The notes: generated by a model from the letters alone, not told the origin. A DNA stretch of 64,000 nt from Planctomycetales bacterium (GCA_028285345.1 JANQPT010000043.1:1-64000), one strand, 5' to 3'; positions 17,260-26,621 are shown, numbered from the stretch's first letter. A program made the numbers and translations.

Positions 17260-17950
17260 CGGCACGCCATTGATAGCACCGGTGCAAGGTGCATTCGGTG
17301 CCCAAGCTTGGTTCTGATGGCCATTGGCGTTGATCTCAGTGCAGTGGTCCACAGCCGTGGGTAGTGGCAATCAGATTGAGAATGGAGCCACCGGATGGGG
17401 GGTCGGCCAATGGGACTTGGCTTGGATGGCTTGATCAAACCAAATGAGATTGATGCACGTGGCCTGAGCTCGGATCTGATGGACGCTACCGTGGAGCGAG
17501 TGCACTGGTCCACAGGGATGGGCACCGGCCACTGCATTGGGAATGCGACCAATGCATGGGGAATGGCCCGGTTGGACGTGGCCTAGATGGCTTGATCCAG
17601 CGAAATTGGATTCACTCCACGCCATATGCCGTGGTCTCAGCTTGGATCTGATGGCCTGGACCTTGGTTCCAGTGCACTGGCCCACAGGGCTGGGCATGGG
17701 CCATCAGATTGGGAATGTGGTCATGCAGTGGGGGGATGGTCCGTCGGGAGGGGCAGTGCATGGCCTGGATTGAGCCAAATGCGACCGATGCATGTTGCGT
17801 GCAGTGGCCTGAGCTGGGATCTGATGGCCAAGCACCTGGACCGAGTGCACTGGGCCACAGGGGTGGGGATCGGCCGCTGCAATGGAAATCTGATCACTGG
17901 GCAGAGATGCAACACGGGGATCGGAGTCCAATGCATCGTTGATTCAGCAG
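17260..17950 (+). repeat. About 170-bp repeat, four units (array 2)
   Basis: Anchors (GGATCTGATGG or GGTTCTGATGG) stand at 17310, 17472, 17644 and 17817, so the period is 162-173 bases. Each is followed by a 17-18-nt block that differs in every unit and then by GTGCA-TGG-CCACA-G. Blocks such as GGCCCGGTTGGACGTGGCCT and GATTGAGCCAAATG recur between units. On the plus strand the units could encode similar peptides (GLSSDLMA, VHW-TG-GMGHCIG), but stops interrupt them. Confidence 0.82.
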
Positions 17951-17998
17951 ACTGACTCACAAGTTCTCAGCTAAGTTCAATTCAGCCGTCAATCCCCG

Positions 17999-19990
17999 TC
18001 AATTCTCATCTGATGTCACTGGTGCGTCAGTTTTGGCTTCGTCAGGTAGGAAATCTCCATACCTTCGGTGAAGATACGTCATTCCTTCGGAGTTGTCCGT
18101 AACGGCAAATTGCAATTTGTCTTGAACCCAATTCAGTCTCAACTTTGCCTCCTGGATTATCTCCGCCCACGTTCGAACAAGAATGTCATGATTCTTTCCT
18201 TTGATTACATGGCCTGGCTGTCTGTCCAACTGATTCACGTCCTCCAAAGCATCCTGTGCAATCCCGTCACTGAGCACAACGAAGGTCCAATGGGTTTTTG
18301 ATTTGTCAAAGTGCTTGTTCGCAAGAACTTTGCTTGCGTACCGCTTGGCTTGATCAATCTCCTGGAGCGAAATGTTCACGGTGGGACGCTTCAGCTCGAT
18401 AACCAGATGTTCAAATTCATCCTTCTTGCCTCTCAAAAATTGTCGCCATAATACTAAATCAGGGACATCCCTTAGGTCCTTCAATTCAGTTTCCGGAACC
18501 TGATTGTCAAGATCGGCCAATCCCAAGATGTCTCTGTGCTCAGACAAAACGGTCTTGAGACTTACGTCATCAGCACCGAGTGTATATTCGTCACCGAAAA
18601 TCCATAATTCTTCAACAAGAATCCTGTGAAGCTGGACTCTTTCCTTGAGATGTTTGCGAATCGTTTTGTCATGAATGATCTGCTCAAGGCCATTCAGAAA
18701 TGAAAGTCGGTCACCCACCGTTTTGGCAGTGTGGATGATTGCTCCCAAGCTAGTTTTGCTCAGCAGGTGTACCAGATCGTCCTGTTGCTCGTGCGTGAGT
18801 TTCAAAACCTCTTTGAAAATCTCGCCGACGTTAGATGGACTACTTTCAAGGGCCTCTCGCAGAAGGCGATATGTAAATTGCCGAGAATTCTTATCAGCCT
18901 TTTCAAATCCAGGTAGGTATCCATGGACCGTGGCAGCACAAATGTCGAAAACTTGTTGTTCTGCTTTCTCAACAGGTGACTTAGGTAGGTCAGGATATGG
19001 GTAAATCCCTTCCTGTCGAATCCGATTCGAGACATGTTTTGCCTCTTCAGCCTGTCTTTGCCGAAAGTAATTTTTGAGCGTATCTCGTGCTGCCTTCCTT
19101 ATGCGTTGCACTGCTGGGTCGAGTTCACCCGAAGCCAGACGATCATTATCATGAAGTTCCCTTACTTCGTGTGACAAAATGTAGGCAGAATAGAAAAACC
19201 GAACTTCCCTTATGTCAACCGGAACTTCATCGAGGGCAACGCCATGCTCATCACACAAAAAGAGTGAAGCCTTCCTTGATTTCGACCACTCGAGCACCCT
19301 CAAATCAAATTTCACTGGCTCTTCATCACCCGCTCCAGATTGTTTGACATTGATCGTCTCGTCTCGAGTTAGCGATTGCGTGACATCAAGTTTTTCTCCG
19401 TCGTAAGTAATCTGTATGCCTGGATTCCCAATCAAGTATGGTGCCAGCCTATAAGAAAGTGATTCAATTCGAGACGTTTGTCGAAGTCCGGAGGCGGTGT
19501 CTCTGAGATCAGTGATCATCACATCACACCCAGTTTTACCTTCGCAGTCAATTGCTTCACCTACACGAGCAGCTCCGATTTGTTCGCTGTCTAGCTCCAC
19601 TGCGAATGTTTGGATTTTTCCGTTAGAAAGAAAGCGACTATGCCATTCAATATGTCGTCCCAACGAGAATGCTTTGTAACGGCCTTTACCCTCCTTACCA
19701 TGATAAGGTCGTTCCAAATTTGGGCTTCGCCTCCTCAATCGCTTTGGAGATCCGCCGATGCTGCCAAAGACTTCCTCAGATTCATGAAGGGAAATCCCAT
19801 GTCCGTTGTCACTAACGACAATCCGTTCTATGCCGTGTAGCGAATTCTCATAGAATACGATTTCGATTTGAGTGGCTTCGGCATCAATCGCATTCCAAAT
19901 CAACTCCTCCAACGCACGATCTGGCGACACCTTAGAGAGGGACTCGATGGCGTCCGGCTTAATCTCGACTTTGATCGTCTTGTATGCCAT
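17999..19990 (-). CDS. GHKL ATPase fused to a PD-(D/E)XK-like nuclease domain
   Basis: A 663-aa protein. Residues 1-200 form an Hsp90/MutL/MORC-type ATP-binding domain: EELIWNAIDAEAT (N box, about 28-40), DNGHGI (G1 box, about 61-66) and GRYKAFSLGRH after a GKEGKG loop. The middle is helical. The C-terminal region has PDLVLWRQFL (about 510) and HLVIELKRPTVNIS (about 525-540), a pattern of D...ExK like that of PD-(D/E)XK nucleases. GHKL ATPases joined to nucleases occur in restriction and defence loci, so an anti-phage role is likely but not shown. It stands alone on the minus strand near the integrase. Confidence 0.8.
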   Translation of the reverse strand: MAYKTIKVEIKPDAIESLSKVSPDRALEELIWNAIDAEATQIEIVFYENSLHGIERIVVSDNGHGISLHESEEVFGSIGGSPKRLRRRSPNLERPYHGKEGKGRYKAFSLGRHIEWHSRFLSNGKIQTFAVELDSEQIGAARVGEAIDCEGKTGCDVMITDLRDTASGLRQTSRIESLSYRLAPYLIGNPGIQITYDGEKLDVTQSLTRDETINVKQSGAGDEEPVKFDLRVLEWSKSRKASLFLCDEHGVALDEVPVDIREVRFFYSAYILSHEVRELHDNDRLASGELDPAVQRIRKAARDTLKNYFRQRQAEEAKHVSNRIRQEGIYPYPDLPKSPVEKAEQQVFDICAATVHGYLPGFEKADKNSRQFTYRLLREALESSPSNVGEIFKEVLKLTHEQQDDLVHLLSKTSLGAIIHTAKTVGDRLSFLNGLEQIIHDKTIRKHLKERVQLHRILVEELWIFGDEYTLGADDVSLKTVLSEHRDILGLADLDNQVPETELKDLRDVPDLVLWRQFLRGKKDEFEHLVIELKRPTVNISLQEIDQAKRYASKVLANKHFDKSKTHWTFVVLSDGIAQDALEDVNQLDRQPGHVIKGKNHDILVRTWAEIIQEAKLRLNWVQDKLQFAVTDNSEGMTYLHRRYGDFLPDEAKTDAPVTSDEN

Positions 19991-20414
19991 GCGCTTCTCC
20001 CCGTCGGTTCACATCAATCGCGTTTTACCACGGGACGACAAACTCAAATTGTTGCTCGCCAGATCTGGAAATTGCCGAGCCTCCGAACCAGTCGCCGCAA
20101 CTGTCAAACTTCCCGAAAACGTCAACGCTTTTTGTCCCAAGTACGTGTTGACCAAAACCAGATTATTCTTCGACCGTACGCCAGTCAACAAAGTCTCGGT
20201 ATGAAGCGAAATTGTCTTCAAACGGGTGGGCAGAAAACGTTCATTGGCGAGATGACACTGGTGGTGCGGACGATCTCGAATATATGAACGTTTGAACACT
20301 ACGTCAATGGCCGGAAGAATTGTTCGCCAGCGATGCTTCATGATCGAAGCCGGTCTCGCTGATTTCACTTCCTCGTTCAAGTCGAGGCTCTAATAACTTT
20401 TTCCCCCGCACTGC
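19991..20414. other. Intergenic stretch between GHKL-nuclease and integrase
   Basis: About 420 bases. A minus-strand frame at 20009-20380 is open but has no ribosome-binding site and no protein-like pattern, and I do not call it. No repeat or hairpin stands out. Confidence 0.35.
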
Positions 20415-21587
20415 TCAAGCGTTCCCCACCTGCAGCACGTCTGGCACGTGCAGCGACGCCACCGCCGGGTTCAACTGCTGGGCCATGTTGATGTAGCGGT
20501 CGGTCGTGTCGGGGCTGGCGTGACGCATGAGGACTTGCAACGCTTCGCGGGTCATGTTCGGAGCGTTCATTGTGGCAAACGCTCGACGTTCATCGTGGAA
20601 TGAGTACCGATGACAAGCGGGAGTGCACTCACCGTGGCCGTCAGTTTTTGCATCGGGGCAAGGCAGATGGATTCCGGCTTTGTCTTGGATGCGAGCGAAC
20701 TCCGTGTACAGTGTTCGACGATCATGGCTCCACGGGAACACCAGGGCATCAAAGCACCGCAGCTTCCGCAAGTGATCGATGACCACAGGGTGGATGGCGA
20801 TCTTGCCGTCACGGTGACCTTTATTGTCATGGTGTCTGGTGATCGCGGTCTCGGCAACGAGGTCCACGTCCGTCCATTGCAACGCCAACAATTCGCCAAT
20901 CCGCCAACCGGTCATCTGAGCCATTGTGAGCAGTCCCCGCCACCAATCTTCAACCGGGTACGGAACCTCAGCCGGGAGGCGAGCGACGTCGCAGGCTTGG
21001 TAGATCGCCCCGAAGTGCTCCGGGGTGACGTACCGGGGAAGTTTCTTCGGCTCCCGCTCGAATTTGATCTTCGGAGCTTTGGCGAGGTATTCCCAATCGA
21101 CCGCGATGTTGAGCACGCCACGTAGATTCCGTAGGTCCTTGTTCACAGTTGCGGGGGAGACAGTCGAGCCGGGGTTCTTACCGCGTTCCAACCGTCGCTT
21201 GGCGGTGAAACTGGCGATCATTTGGGCGGTGACGGATGAAACCCGTCGGGGCTTGGCAATGCGATCAAATCGATCCAGGGTGCCGATGATCTCGCGACGT
21301 GTCGTGTATTCCAATCCGGGCAAAACGCTTGCTTCGTACTCTTCGCGGAATTGCTTCCAGGTCTTGTCCGCTTGTCGCTTCTCGTAATTTTCGCTGACCA
21401 ACTCCGCATGCAATCGATCCCGCATCCGCTCAGCTGCTCGTTTGCCTCGGGCACCCGGTCCACAGCTCTTGCTGCGTGATCGACCGTCCGGCTCCTTCCA
21501 ACAACAAATCCATGAAGCTTTGTCTGCTCCTTGTTTCTCGACCTGCCGCTTAGACTGGCAAACCCAAGCACACTTGTAGCTGGCCAT
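20415..21587 (-). CDS. Tyrosine recombinase (integrase)
   Basis: A 390-aa phage-type integrase. The N-terminal half holds the SAM-like core-binding domain (about 75-190). The catalytic domain has Arg I in TGWRIGELLALQW, the H-x-x-R box in YSFHDERRAFAT, then MRHASPDTTDRYINM carrying the second His and the nucleophilic Tyr. All catalytic residues are intact, so it is probably active. ATG 21587 is preceded by AAAGGA; the frame is open further upstream from a TTG. It is the evident agent for the tRNA-Arg insertion, although it lies 5 kb from the tRNA, unlike many integrases that sit at the end of the element. Confidence 0.93.
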   Translation of the reverse strand: MASYKCAWVCQSKRQVEKQGADKASWICCWKEPDGRSRSKSCGPGARGKRAAERMRDRLHAELVSENYEKRQADKTWKQFREEYEASVLPGLEYTTRREIIGTLDRFDRIAKPRRVSSVTAQMIASFTAKRRLERGKNPGSTVSPATVNKDLRNLRGVLNIAVDWEYLAKAPKIKFEREPKKLPRYVTPEHFGAIYQACDVARLPAEVPYPVEDWWRGLLTMAQMTGWRIGELLALQWTDVDLVAETAITRHHDNKGHRDGKIAIHPVVIDHLRKLRCFDALVFPWSHDRRTLYTEFARIQDKAGIHLPCPDAKTDGHGECTPACHRYSFHDERRAFATMNAPNMTREALQVLMRHASPDTTDRYINMAQQLNPAVASLHVPDVLQVGNA

Positions 21588-22058
21588 GAAATCCTTTCGT
21601 CTATCGAGGGTGAAAAAATCACCCCCTCCTTCGTCCAATGAATTAAATGAAATGTCTAGACTAAATCGTTGTGTTTGTTGCCCTTCTGGGTTGCATATGG
21701 GTGGCGACCGGCTATGCCGATTTCATAAACCGATTGTGGCAATGATCTTTGCGGTCTATCCCGCAGGTTCAGATATCCTTTGGTCGTGGAAATTGACCGC
21801 CATGAAGGCCACTGCCGTCGCGTGCAAACCGCCGTTAACGGCAATGCGTTGGCCGACTGCACAGGTCGCCGGGGGTTGCAGCCCTGTATCGCCTCAAATG
21901 AAACTGAATCCAGCCGTTCCCAACCGCTGAATTTCTCTGTTTTACCCTTATGGGCGGTTGGGTGGGTTTGGGTGTCAAATCCAGGTAAAACCCAAGTATT
22001 CCATTTACATAAGGGGAAAAGCCGAAATTGGCACCCAAATCCACCCTCGCACCCAAAT
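21588..22058. promoter_or_regulatory. Intergenic region with interleaved inverted repeats
   Basis: No gene is seen. Two inverted repeat pairs are interleaved: TTTTACCCTTATG (about 21940-21952) with CATAAGGGGAAAA (about 22008-22020), and GGTGGGTTTGGGTG (21961-21974) with CACCCAAATCCACC (22032-22045). Their order A-B-A'-B' is that of a pseudoknot in RNA, or of two overlapping protein-binding dyads. The place between integrase and primase-helicase also fits a replication origin or regulator site. Confidence 0.5.
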
Positions 22059-24362
22059 TCAATTTCTAAGGCTACTTTTACGTTTTCGTCGAGTTTTGGA
22101 TCGACTTGTATTCGACTGCCTCAGTGAGAGTCCCACGTAATAGGTATTGCTACTTTTCTTTCTTTCGAATTTGCGGTCGGTGAGGGAGTCAGCAAACTGC
22201 CGCAATGATAGCGGAGTCTCACCGTTCGATTCGCACCAGAATTTGTACGCCGTGTAGAGGTTTGATGACTGTACTTGTTTTCCCGAGCCGAAGGTGCACT
22301 TCTCTTTCAGGAACCGACCAAGTACGTCTTCGTGTTGGCGGTATTCCTCAGTGGCCTTTTTCATCACCTCAGGGGTCCGCAGACCGTTCTCCAACCAATC
22401 GCGGCAGCCGTCAACCAGCCAGGCCAAGATCGCTTCACGTTCAGCTGCCAGTTTCCGGCTCAGTTGTTTGTCCGCGACCCTGAAGCCCGGTTGCTTTGCC
22501 GTTCGTTTGCACTCGGTGAAGGTGACATTGAAAGGGATTCGCAATATCCGTCGCCAAATCGCGTGATCGGTGCCGGAGACGTGCGGCAGATGATTCGTGC
22601 AAAGAACGATCTTGTGGGTCGGGCGGAATTCCCAATAGTCCTCTCGCATCCGTCTCGCCCGGACCCTGTCGCCGCCAGTCAACGCCTTTAGGCTTCCCTC
22701 AGACAGTTTCTTGCCGAAGTCGGTTTCCATTACCACCGCCATTCTCACGCCGAACAGATCGGCAAATGCGGTCGGATGGACTTCCGAGTTCTTCGCCATC
22801 AAGATTTCGTCGGCTGCCTTGATGACGTAGTCCTCGCCGATCGTCTGCATCACGGCGTCCAGGAACACGGTCTTGCCATTCGCTCCATCGCCGTGCAGAA
22901 AAGTGACCACCTGCTCTCGAACGTCGCCCGTGAGACACATTCCGAAGAACCGCTGAACGAACGCAATCAGCGATTCGTCATTGTCGAAGATATCGAGCAA
23001 GGCCTTTCGCCAGAGTCGGGATTCTGCATCCGGCACGAACTCCGTCGGACAAAGTTTGGTCAGCATGTCGTCACGACGATGCGGCCGCAGTTCTCTCGAT
23101 TCGAGGTCGAGTGTGCCGTTGGGGCAGTTCAACAGCATCGGATGGCGATCAAGCTCATCTGCCGTGACCGGGATTCCGGGCTCCGATTCGGCCAGCTTGA
23201 TCATGTTTCGGATCGCGGCTGCACTCGCGACCTTCGCGGCATGCTTGATGGCATCTTGGTTTCCACTTGTCAGACCATCACGCCAAATCTCGTCCGCAAC
23301 CTCTTTGCCCCGACGTTCCACTTCTCCTGTCTTGTCAATGACCCACCGCGAACCATCGTACACCAGCCATTTGCTACGGACGTGATCAAATCGCACTGCT
23401 CCGCCGTGCTTCTGGGCGTATCGCCGTGCGTTTTCCAGATCGGTCCGCTCAGCACCCATTTCTACGGGATTGATGACTTGGGAAGTATCCTCGACTCTCT
23501 CAGGCGGTTCCCATTTGGGAGACTTCTTCTTGAGTGTCAAGAGTTGCCTCTTCGTGCCCCCGTTGTCGAAGTAGTCTGAGACGTCTCCTTTCTCGGGCAG
23601 CCCCGGTATTTGTAGCACTTTCACCGACTTTGCCTTGCCGATGAGTCTTGAGGCAACGCGATCAGCGAATTGTCGGCCAGCATCATCGTTGTCCGGAAGA
23701 ATTGCAACGTGTCTCCCGGCCAGTTCCGCTGTGTAGCGGTCCAACCATGCACCGCCGGCCCCACCCACGCAGCAAGTGGCAATCAGGTCTTCATTCCAAC
23801 AACGATCTACGTCCTTTTCGCCTTCACAAATGTAGACTGGTGCTTTCGGCCATTTTTTGATTGCGGAAATTAGTTCCGGCAGCCGGTAGAGGATACGCTT
23901 CGCACCATTCCGCCCCCACTTCCACAACCCGTCTCTTGTCAGGTGGCGAGGAGGAAACTGCTTGTTGGCAGTCTTACAAGTTTGATAGGCGAGACGACCG
24001 AGTTCGTCGAAATAACTGTAAGCAGCGACAATTGGGTAGCCTTTGAAAAGGAGCAGGCCAGCGGCCTCAATGACATCCCAGTATTCGCAATAGGCCATGC
24101 AGTTCAGACGTATCTTGCCGTCCGGTTGGATTGAAACAAACAGACTGGGATTGTTGTCGTCATGGGCAGGACACCGTACGTTGGCTTTCCATTCAGAGTC
24201 GAAATGCAAACCGTCAAAATAGGCGTCTAAATATCTTGCAACCCTGGGTGCGATATTCTTTGGGTCAGTGAGCGTAACGTGCTCGCATGCCTCTTGCCAT
24301 GCTTGTCGGCTCGCCTCAACTAGACGGTCAACTCGTTTGAGTTCCGCCGCCTGTCGGGCCAT
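22059..24362 (-). CDS. Toprim primase / D5-family helicase (phage-plasmid type)
   Basis: A replication protein of about 767 aa. In order: a zinc-binding segment CPAHDDNNPS...LNCMAYC (about 64-90), a Toprim domain with YICEGEKD (about 178) and ILPDNDDAGRQFADRVA, a D5-N like region, and a superfamily 3 helicase with Walker A GDGANGKTVF (about 490), then KIVLCTNHLP. It would prime and unwind DNA for replication of the element. The frame is open to GTG 24467; ATG 24362 (MARQAAELKR) is my choice, but neither has a convincing ribosome-binding site. It follows the PrimPol-like gene in the same direction. Confidence 0.88.
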   Translation of the reverse strand: MARQAAELKRVDRLVEASRQAWQEACEHVTLTDPKNIAPRVARYLDAYFDGLHFDSEWKANVRCPAHDDNNPSLFVSIQPDGKIRLNCMAYCEYWDVIEAAGLLLFKGYPIVAAYSYFDELGRLAYQTCKTANKQFPPRHLTRDGLWKWGRNGAKRILYRLPELISAIKKWPKAPVYICEGEKDVDRCWNEDLIATCCVGGAGGAWLDRYTAELAGRHVAILPDNDDAGRQFADRVASRLIGKAKSVKVLQIPGLPEKGDVSDYFDNGGTKRQLLTLKKKSPKWEPPERVEDTSQVINPVEMGAERTDLENARRYAQKHGGAVRFDHVRSKWLVYDGSRWVIDKTGEVERRGKEVADEIWRDGLTSGNQDAIKHAAKVASAAAIRNMIKLAESEPGIPVTADELDRHPMLLNCPNGTLDLESRELRPHRRDDMLTKLCPTEFVPDAESRLWRKALLDIFDNDESLIAFVQRFFGMCLTGDVREQVVTFLHGDGANGKTVFLDAVMQTIGEDYVIKAADEILMAKNSEVHPTAFADLFGVRMAVVMETDFGKKLSEGSLKALTGGDRVRARRMREDYWEFRPTHKIVLCTNHLPHVSGTDHAIWRRILRIPFNVTFTECKRTAKQPGFRVADKQLSRKLAAEREAILAWLVDGCRDWLENGLRTPEVMKKATEEYRQHEDVLGRFLKEKCTFGSGKQVQSSNLYTAYKFWCESNGETPLSLRQFADSLTDRKFERKKSSNTYYVGLSLRQSNTSRSKTRRKRKSSLRN

Positions 24363-24630
24363 CGTTTTTCTACGCGTTCGATTTCTTGTTTTCCTCACTG
24401 TTTTGTTCGACCCTCCATGCTTAAGTGTGTTCGCAGGTATCGCCACCGAAGCGGATGTGCGAGGCACAATCGTGGCCCGGAAATAAAATTTTGCGACATC
24501 TCCGTCCCGGCGTGACCAACTCGAATCGACCGCCCGACAGCAGGGGCGAAGACCTTGACCAGAACGGTCAACAAGTTTCCTATGTCTTCGCGATTCTGCT
24601 GCAGGCGTCGAAAGTCAACCTTGCTGTTGC

Positions 24631-25260
24631 TCATTGAGTTTTGGCGGCTGAATTCTTCTTCCCATTCTTTCGCTCAGGAAAAAACTTTCTGGCCAACGAC
24701 CTAATGGATTTCTGTTTGTACCGGATGAAACCTCGTCCTAAGATGTCTCCGGTTAACCAGATTAAGTGGCTCGCCTGGGTTATCAAGATTTCGGGCGTCC
24801 TATTTTCATCGGTGGCTTCCGCCTCGAGGATGGTCCTCCTCAAATAGTTGGCCCCCCTCAACTTGCCTTCGGTAAGAATATGCAAGCCATATCCGCATCC
24901 CGATGGTTCGACATAAGTGTCATCAAAAAGGCCAAGCACTTCTCGAGCCCACGGGACGATTTCTCTGGTCTCTGGGTTCCGACAAGAGTCCAGTTTGATC
25001 GCCACAAATGGGTCGTTCTTAGCAAGCACAAAGCCCAAACCATCGACCGAGCCGTCACCCAATGCTGATAAAGCATGGCAATAGTCACCCCAAGTCTCTG
25101 GATCGTACGTTGTGGCAACGGTCAACGGGATCGGTGTGAGAGGGGTTTCGTCCCGTACACCCACCCATTGCTTGTAGAGCGTCAACTGTTCTGGGATAAA
25201 AGTCATCGCTCGGGACCACGCATCCATGTCTGAGACGTTGCGATTTGGGAATCCGCTCAT
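24631..25260 (-). CDS. PrimPol-like protein with altered active site
   Basis: A 209-aa protein matching the N-terminal part of phage primase-polymerases: SVDGLGFVLAKNDPFVAIKL, then DSCRNPETREIVPWAREVL, EPSGCGYGLHI and LIWLTGDIL. In typical members the first of these ends in G-I-D-L-D, giving the two metal-binding acids; here it reads A-I-K-L-D, so the first Asp is replaced by Lys. The SPSG-G-H segment also has an extra residue. It is therefore either an inactive homologue that binds DNA or the primase, or a divergent enzyme. AAAGGAG seven bases before ATG 25260 supports the start. Confidence 0.75.
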   Translation of the reverse strand: MSGFPNRNVSDMDAWSRAMTFIPEQLTLYKQWVGVRDETPLTPIPLTVATTYDPETWGDYCHALSALGDGSVDGLGFVLAKNDPFVAIKLDSCRNPETREIVPWAREVLGLFDDTYVEPSGCGYGLHILTEGKLRGANYLRRTILEAEATDENRTPEILITQASHLIWLTGDILGRGFIRYKQKSIRSLARKFFPERKNGKKNSAAKTQ

Positions 25261-25293
25261 AGCATATCTCCTTTCGTAAAGAGTTCGCCGGTG

Positions 25294-25548
25294 TCAATCC
25301 CGGCATTGAAACAGATAATCAGTCAAGTTTTCTCGCGTGTAGCGGATCTGGCGTCCCACGCGGCTTGCGTCGACACGCCCGCGTAATCGTTCGTCGCGGA
25401 GTGTCGTCCGGGGCACACCAAGAAGAGCTGCAGCTTCCTCCTCGCTGTAAGCGATCCGGGCTTCGTCGGTGTGAAACCGGTCGATCAATTCCGCCACGAC
25501 GATTTCGACAAGTGGTTTGATTTCGTCGGGTTTAAACGAAATCTCCAT
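25294..25548 (-). CDS. Excisionase-like HTH protein
   Basis: An 84-aa protein with a MerR/excisionase-type winged helix: AYSEEEAAALLGVPRTTLRD followed by RLRGRVDASRVGRQIRYTRE and LTDYL. Such proteins bind att regions and turn integrase toward excision, or regulate element genes. It is directly upstream of the PrimPol-like gene in the same orientation (33-base gap), so they are likely co-transcribed. Confidence 0.85.
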   Translation of the reverse strand: MEISFKPDEIKPLVEIVVAELIDRFHTDEARIAYSEEEAAALLGVPRTTLRDERLRGRVDASRVGRQIRYTRENLTDYLFQCRD

Positions 25549-25706
25549 GGCTGTTGACTCCGTCCGTGGTCGATGACTTTCCGAAACACAAAAAACAACC
25601 GCCTCAACATTCCTGGATGGTCATTTGGCCCAGGAGGTTTTGGCGGTTATTCGCGGGAAAAAATTGTATTTAGCCGTCAAATTAACTGTTTGACGGTCAA
25701 ACTTGA

Positions 25707-26336
25707 TCAATAGTCGGGATGTGACCGAGGAGATCGTCCTTCCTTATCTAACGGGCTTGGTTCGTGGTCATCAGCCTGATCTTGTATGAGTGCCTCTAAA
25801 TTTGGGTCCCTCTTGCCAATCGTCTCAATCAGGCCTTGTGAATGCGAAACCACCCCTTGCTTACTATTCAATTCGCGTAATTCTGTGACACGTTTCCACG
25901 CCATAGTGTTCGAAATGGTTCCGGTTGGAATTCCTGTTGCTTCGTGAATTTGCTCGCGTGTGGCGTCTGGGTTTTTCTCCAAATGCTGAATAACAACGAG
26001 ATTTGCGTCTTCCGTTTTCCAACGTTTTTTGGGGCCGCTCTGATTCAACTGTTCGTCGCACCAAATCTCAATGGCGACAAAGGCAGATTTTGCTGCTGCC
26101 ACATTCTGTTTCTTACCAACGGCAGCCACCTGTTTCACCAATTCAGCATCGGCATTGCGTTCCAACAGTTCAATTCCCAACTCTGCAAGCGTCTCGTAAG
26201 GGTCAGTTGCCGCTTCCGGCCACGTGGTAGACCCAAATCGACGCAGGTCGTCCAGGCATTTTTCGAGGTTACTGCGGTATCCCTGGACGTCCTTTTTCAG
26301 CTTCGTTAGCCATTCAATGTCATCGCTCGTCGACAT
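25707..26336 (-). CDS. Predicted winged-helix DNA-binding protein
   Basis: A 209-aa protein with a helical N-terminal half (DVQGYRSNLEKCLDDLRRF, LAELGIELLERNADAELVKQ) and an HTH at about residues 125-165 (VVIQHLEKNPDATREQIHEA, then TGIPTGTISNTMAWKRVTEL). GGGAGG before ATG 26336 fixes the start. The gap to the excisionase-like gene is about 160 bases. It is probably an element regulator; I do not recognise a named family. Confidence 0.65.
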   Translation of the reverse strand: MSTSDDIEWLTKLKKDVQGYRSNLEKCLDDLRRFGSTTWPEAATDPYETLAELGIELLERNADAELVKQVAAVGKKQNVAAAKSAFVAIEIWCDEQLNQSGPKKRWKTEDANLVVIQHLEKNPDATREQIHEATGIPTGTISNTMAWKRVTELRELNSKQGVVSHSQGLIETIGKRDPNLEALIQDQADDHEPSPLDKEGRSPRSHPDY

Positions 26337-26621
26337 GAATCCTCCCGTGATAGACGTAGTAACTGACGGGGCACGCTTCCTCTGCATGAGAGCATCGCAT
26401 CCGGTTATTGATCCCGTGGGTTCCATCGTCGACGGCAGCCGTGGGATGTCAAGCCTCAGAGAACTTCAAGTCGCTACCAACCCCTCTCCGCCCAATTTCC
26501 CGGCCGTAAACATAAACGCATCACATAATTTTTAGCGTGCGACCCGGGTAGGCGCCGCCGGGCAACTTAGGACCAAGCCCTTCAGTCACCAAGCCGATGG
26601 TGACTTTCCCCTTAATAGCCG

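Noticed and set aside
16195-17950. CRISPR array
   Set aside because: Units are about 170 bp and degenerate, the variable block is only about 17 nt, and no cas gene is present. The pattern does not fit any CRISPR type.
16097-17955. Repeat-encoded peptides (GLSSDLMA...VHW)
   Set aside because: Similar peptides appear in several units, but stops and frame changes break them and differences fall equally in all codon positions, so DNA-level repeats explain them.
20009-20380. 123-codon minus-strand frame
   Set aside because: No ribosome-binding site and no protein-like pattern; kept only as a note in the gap entry.
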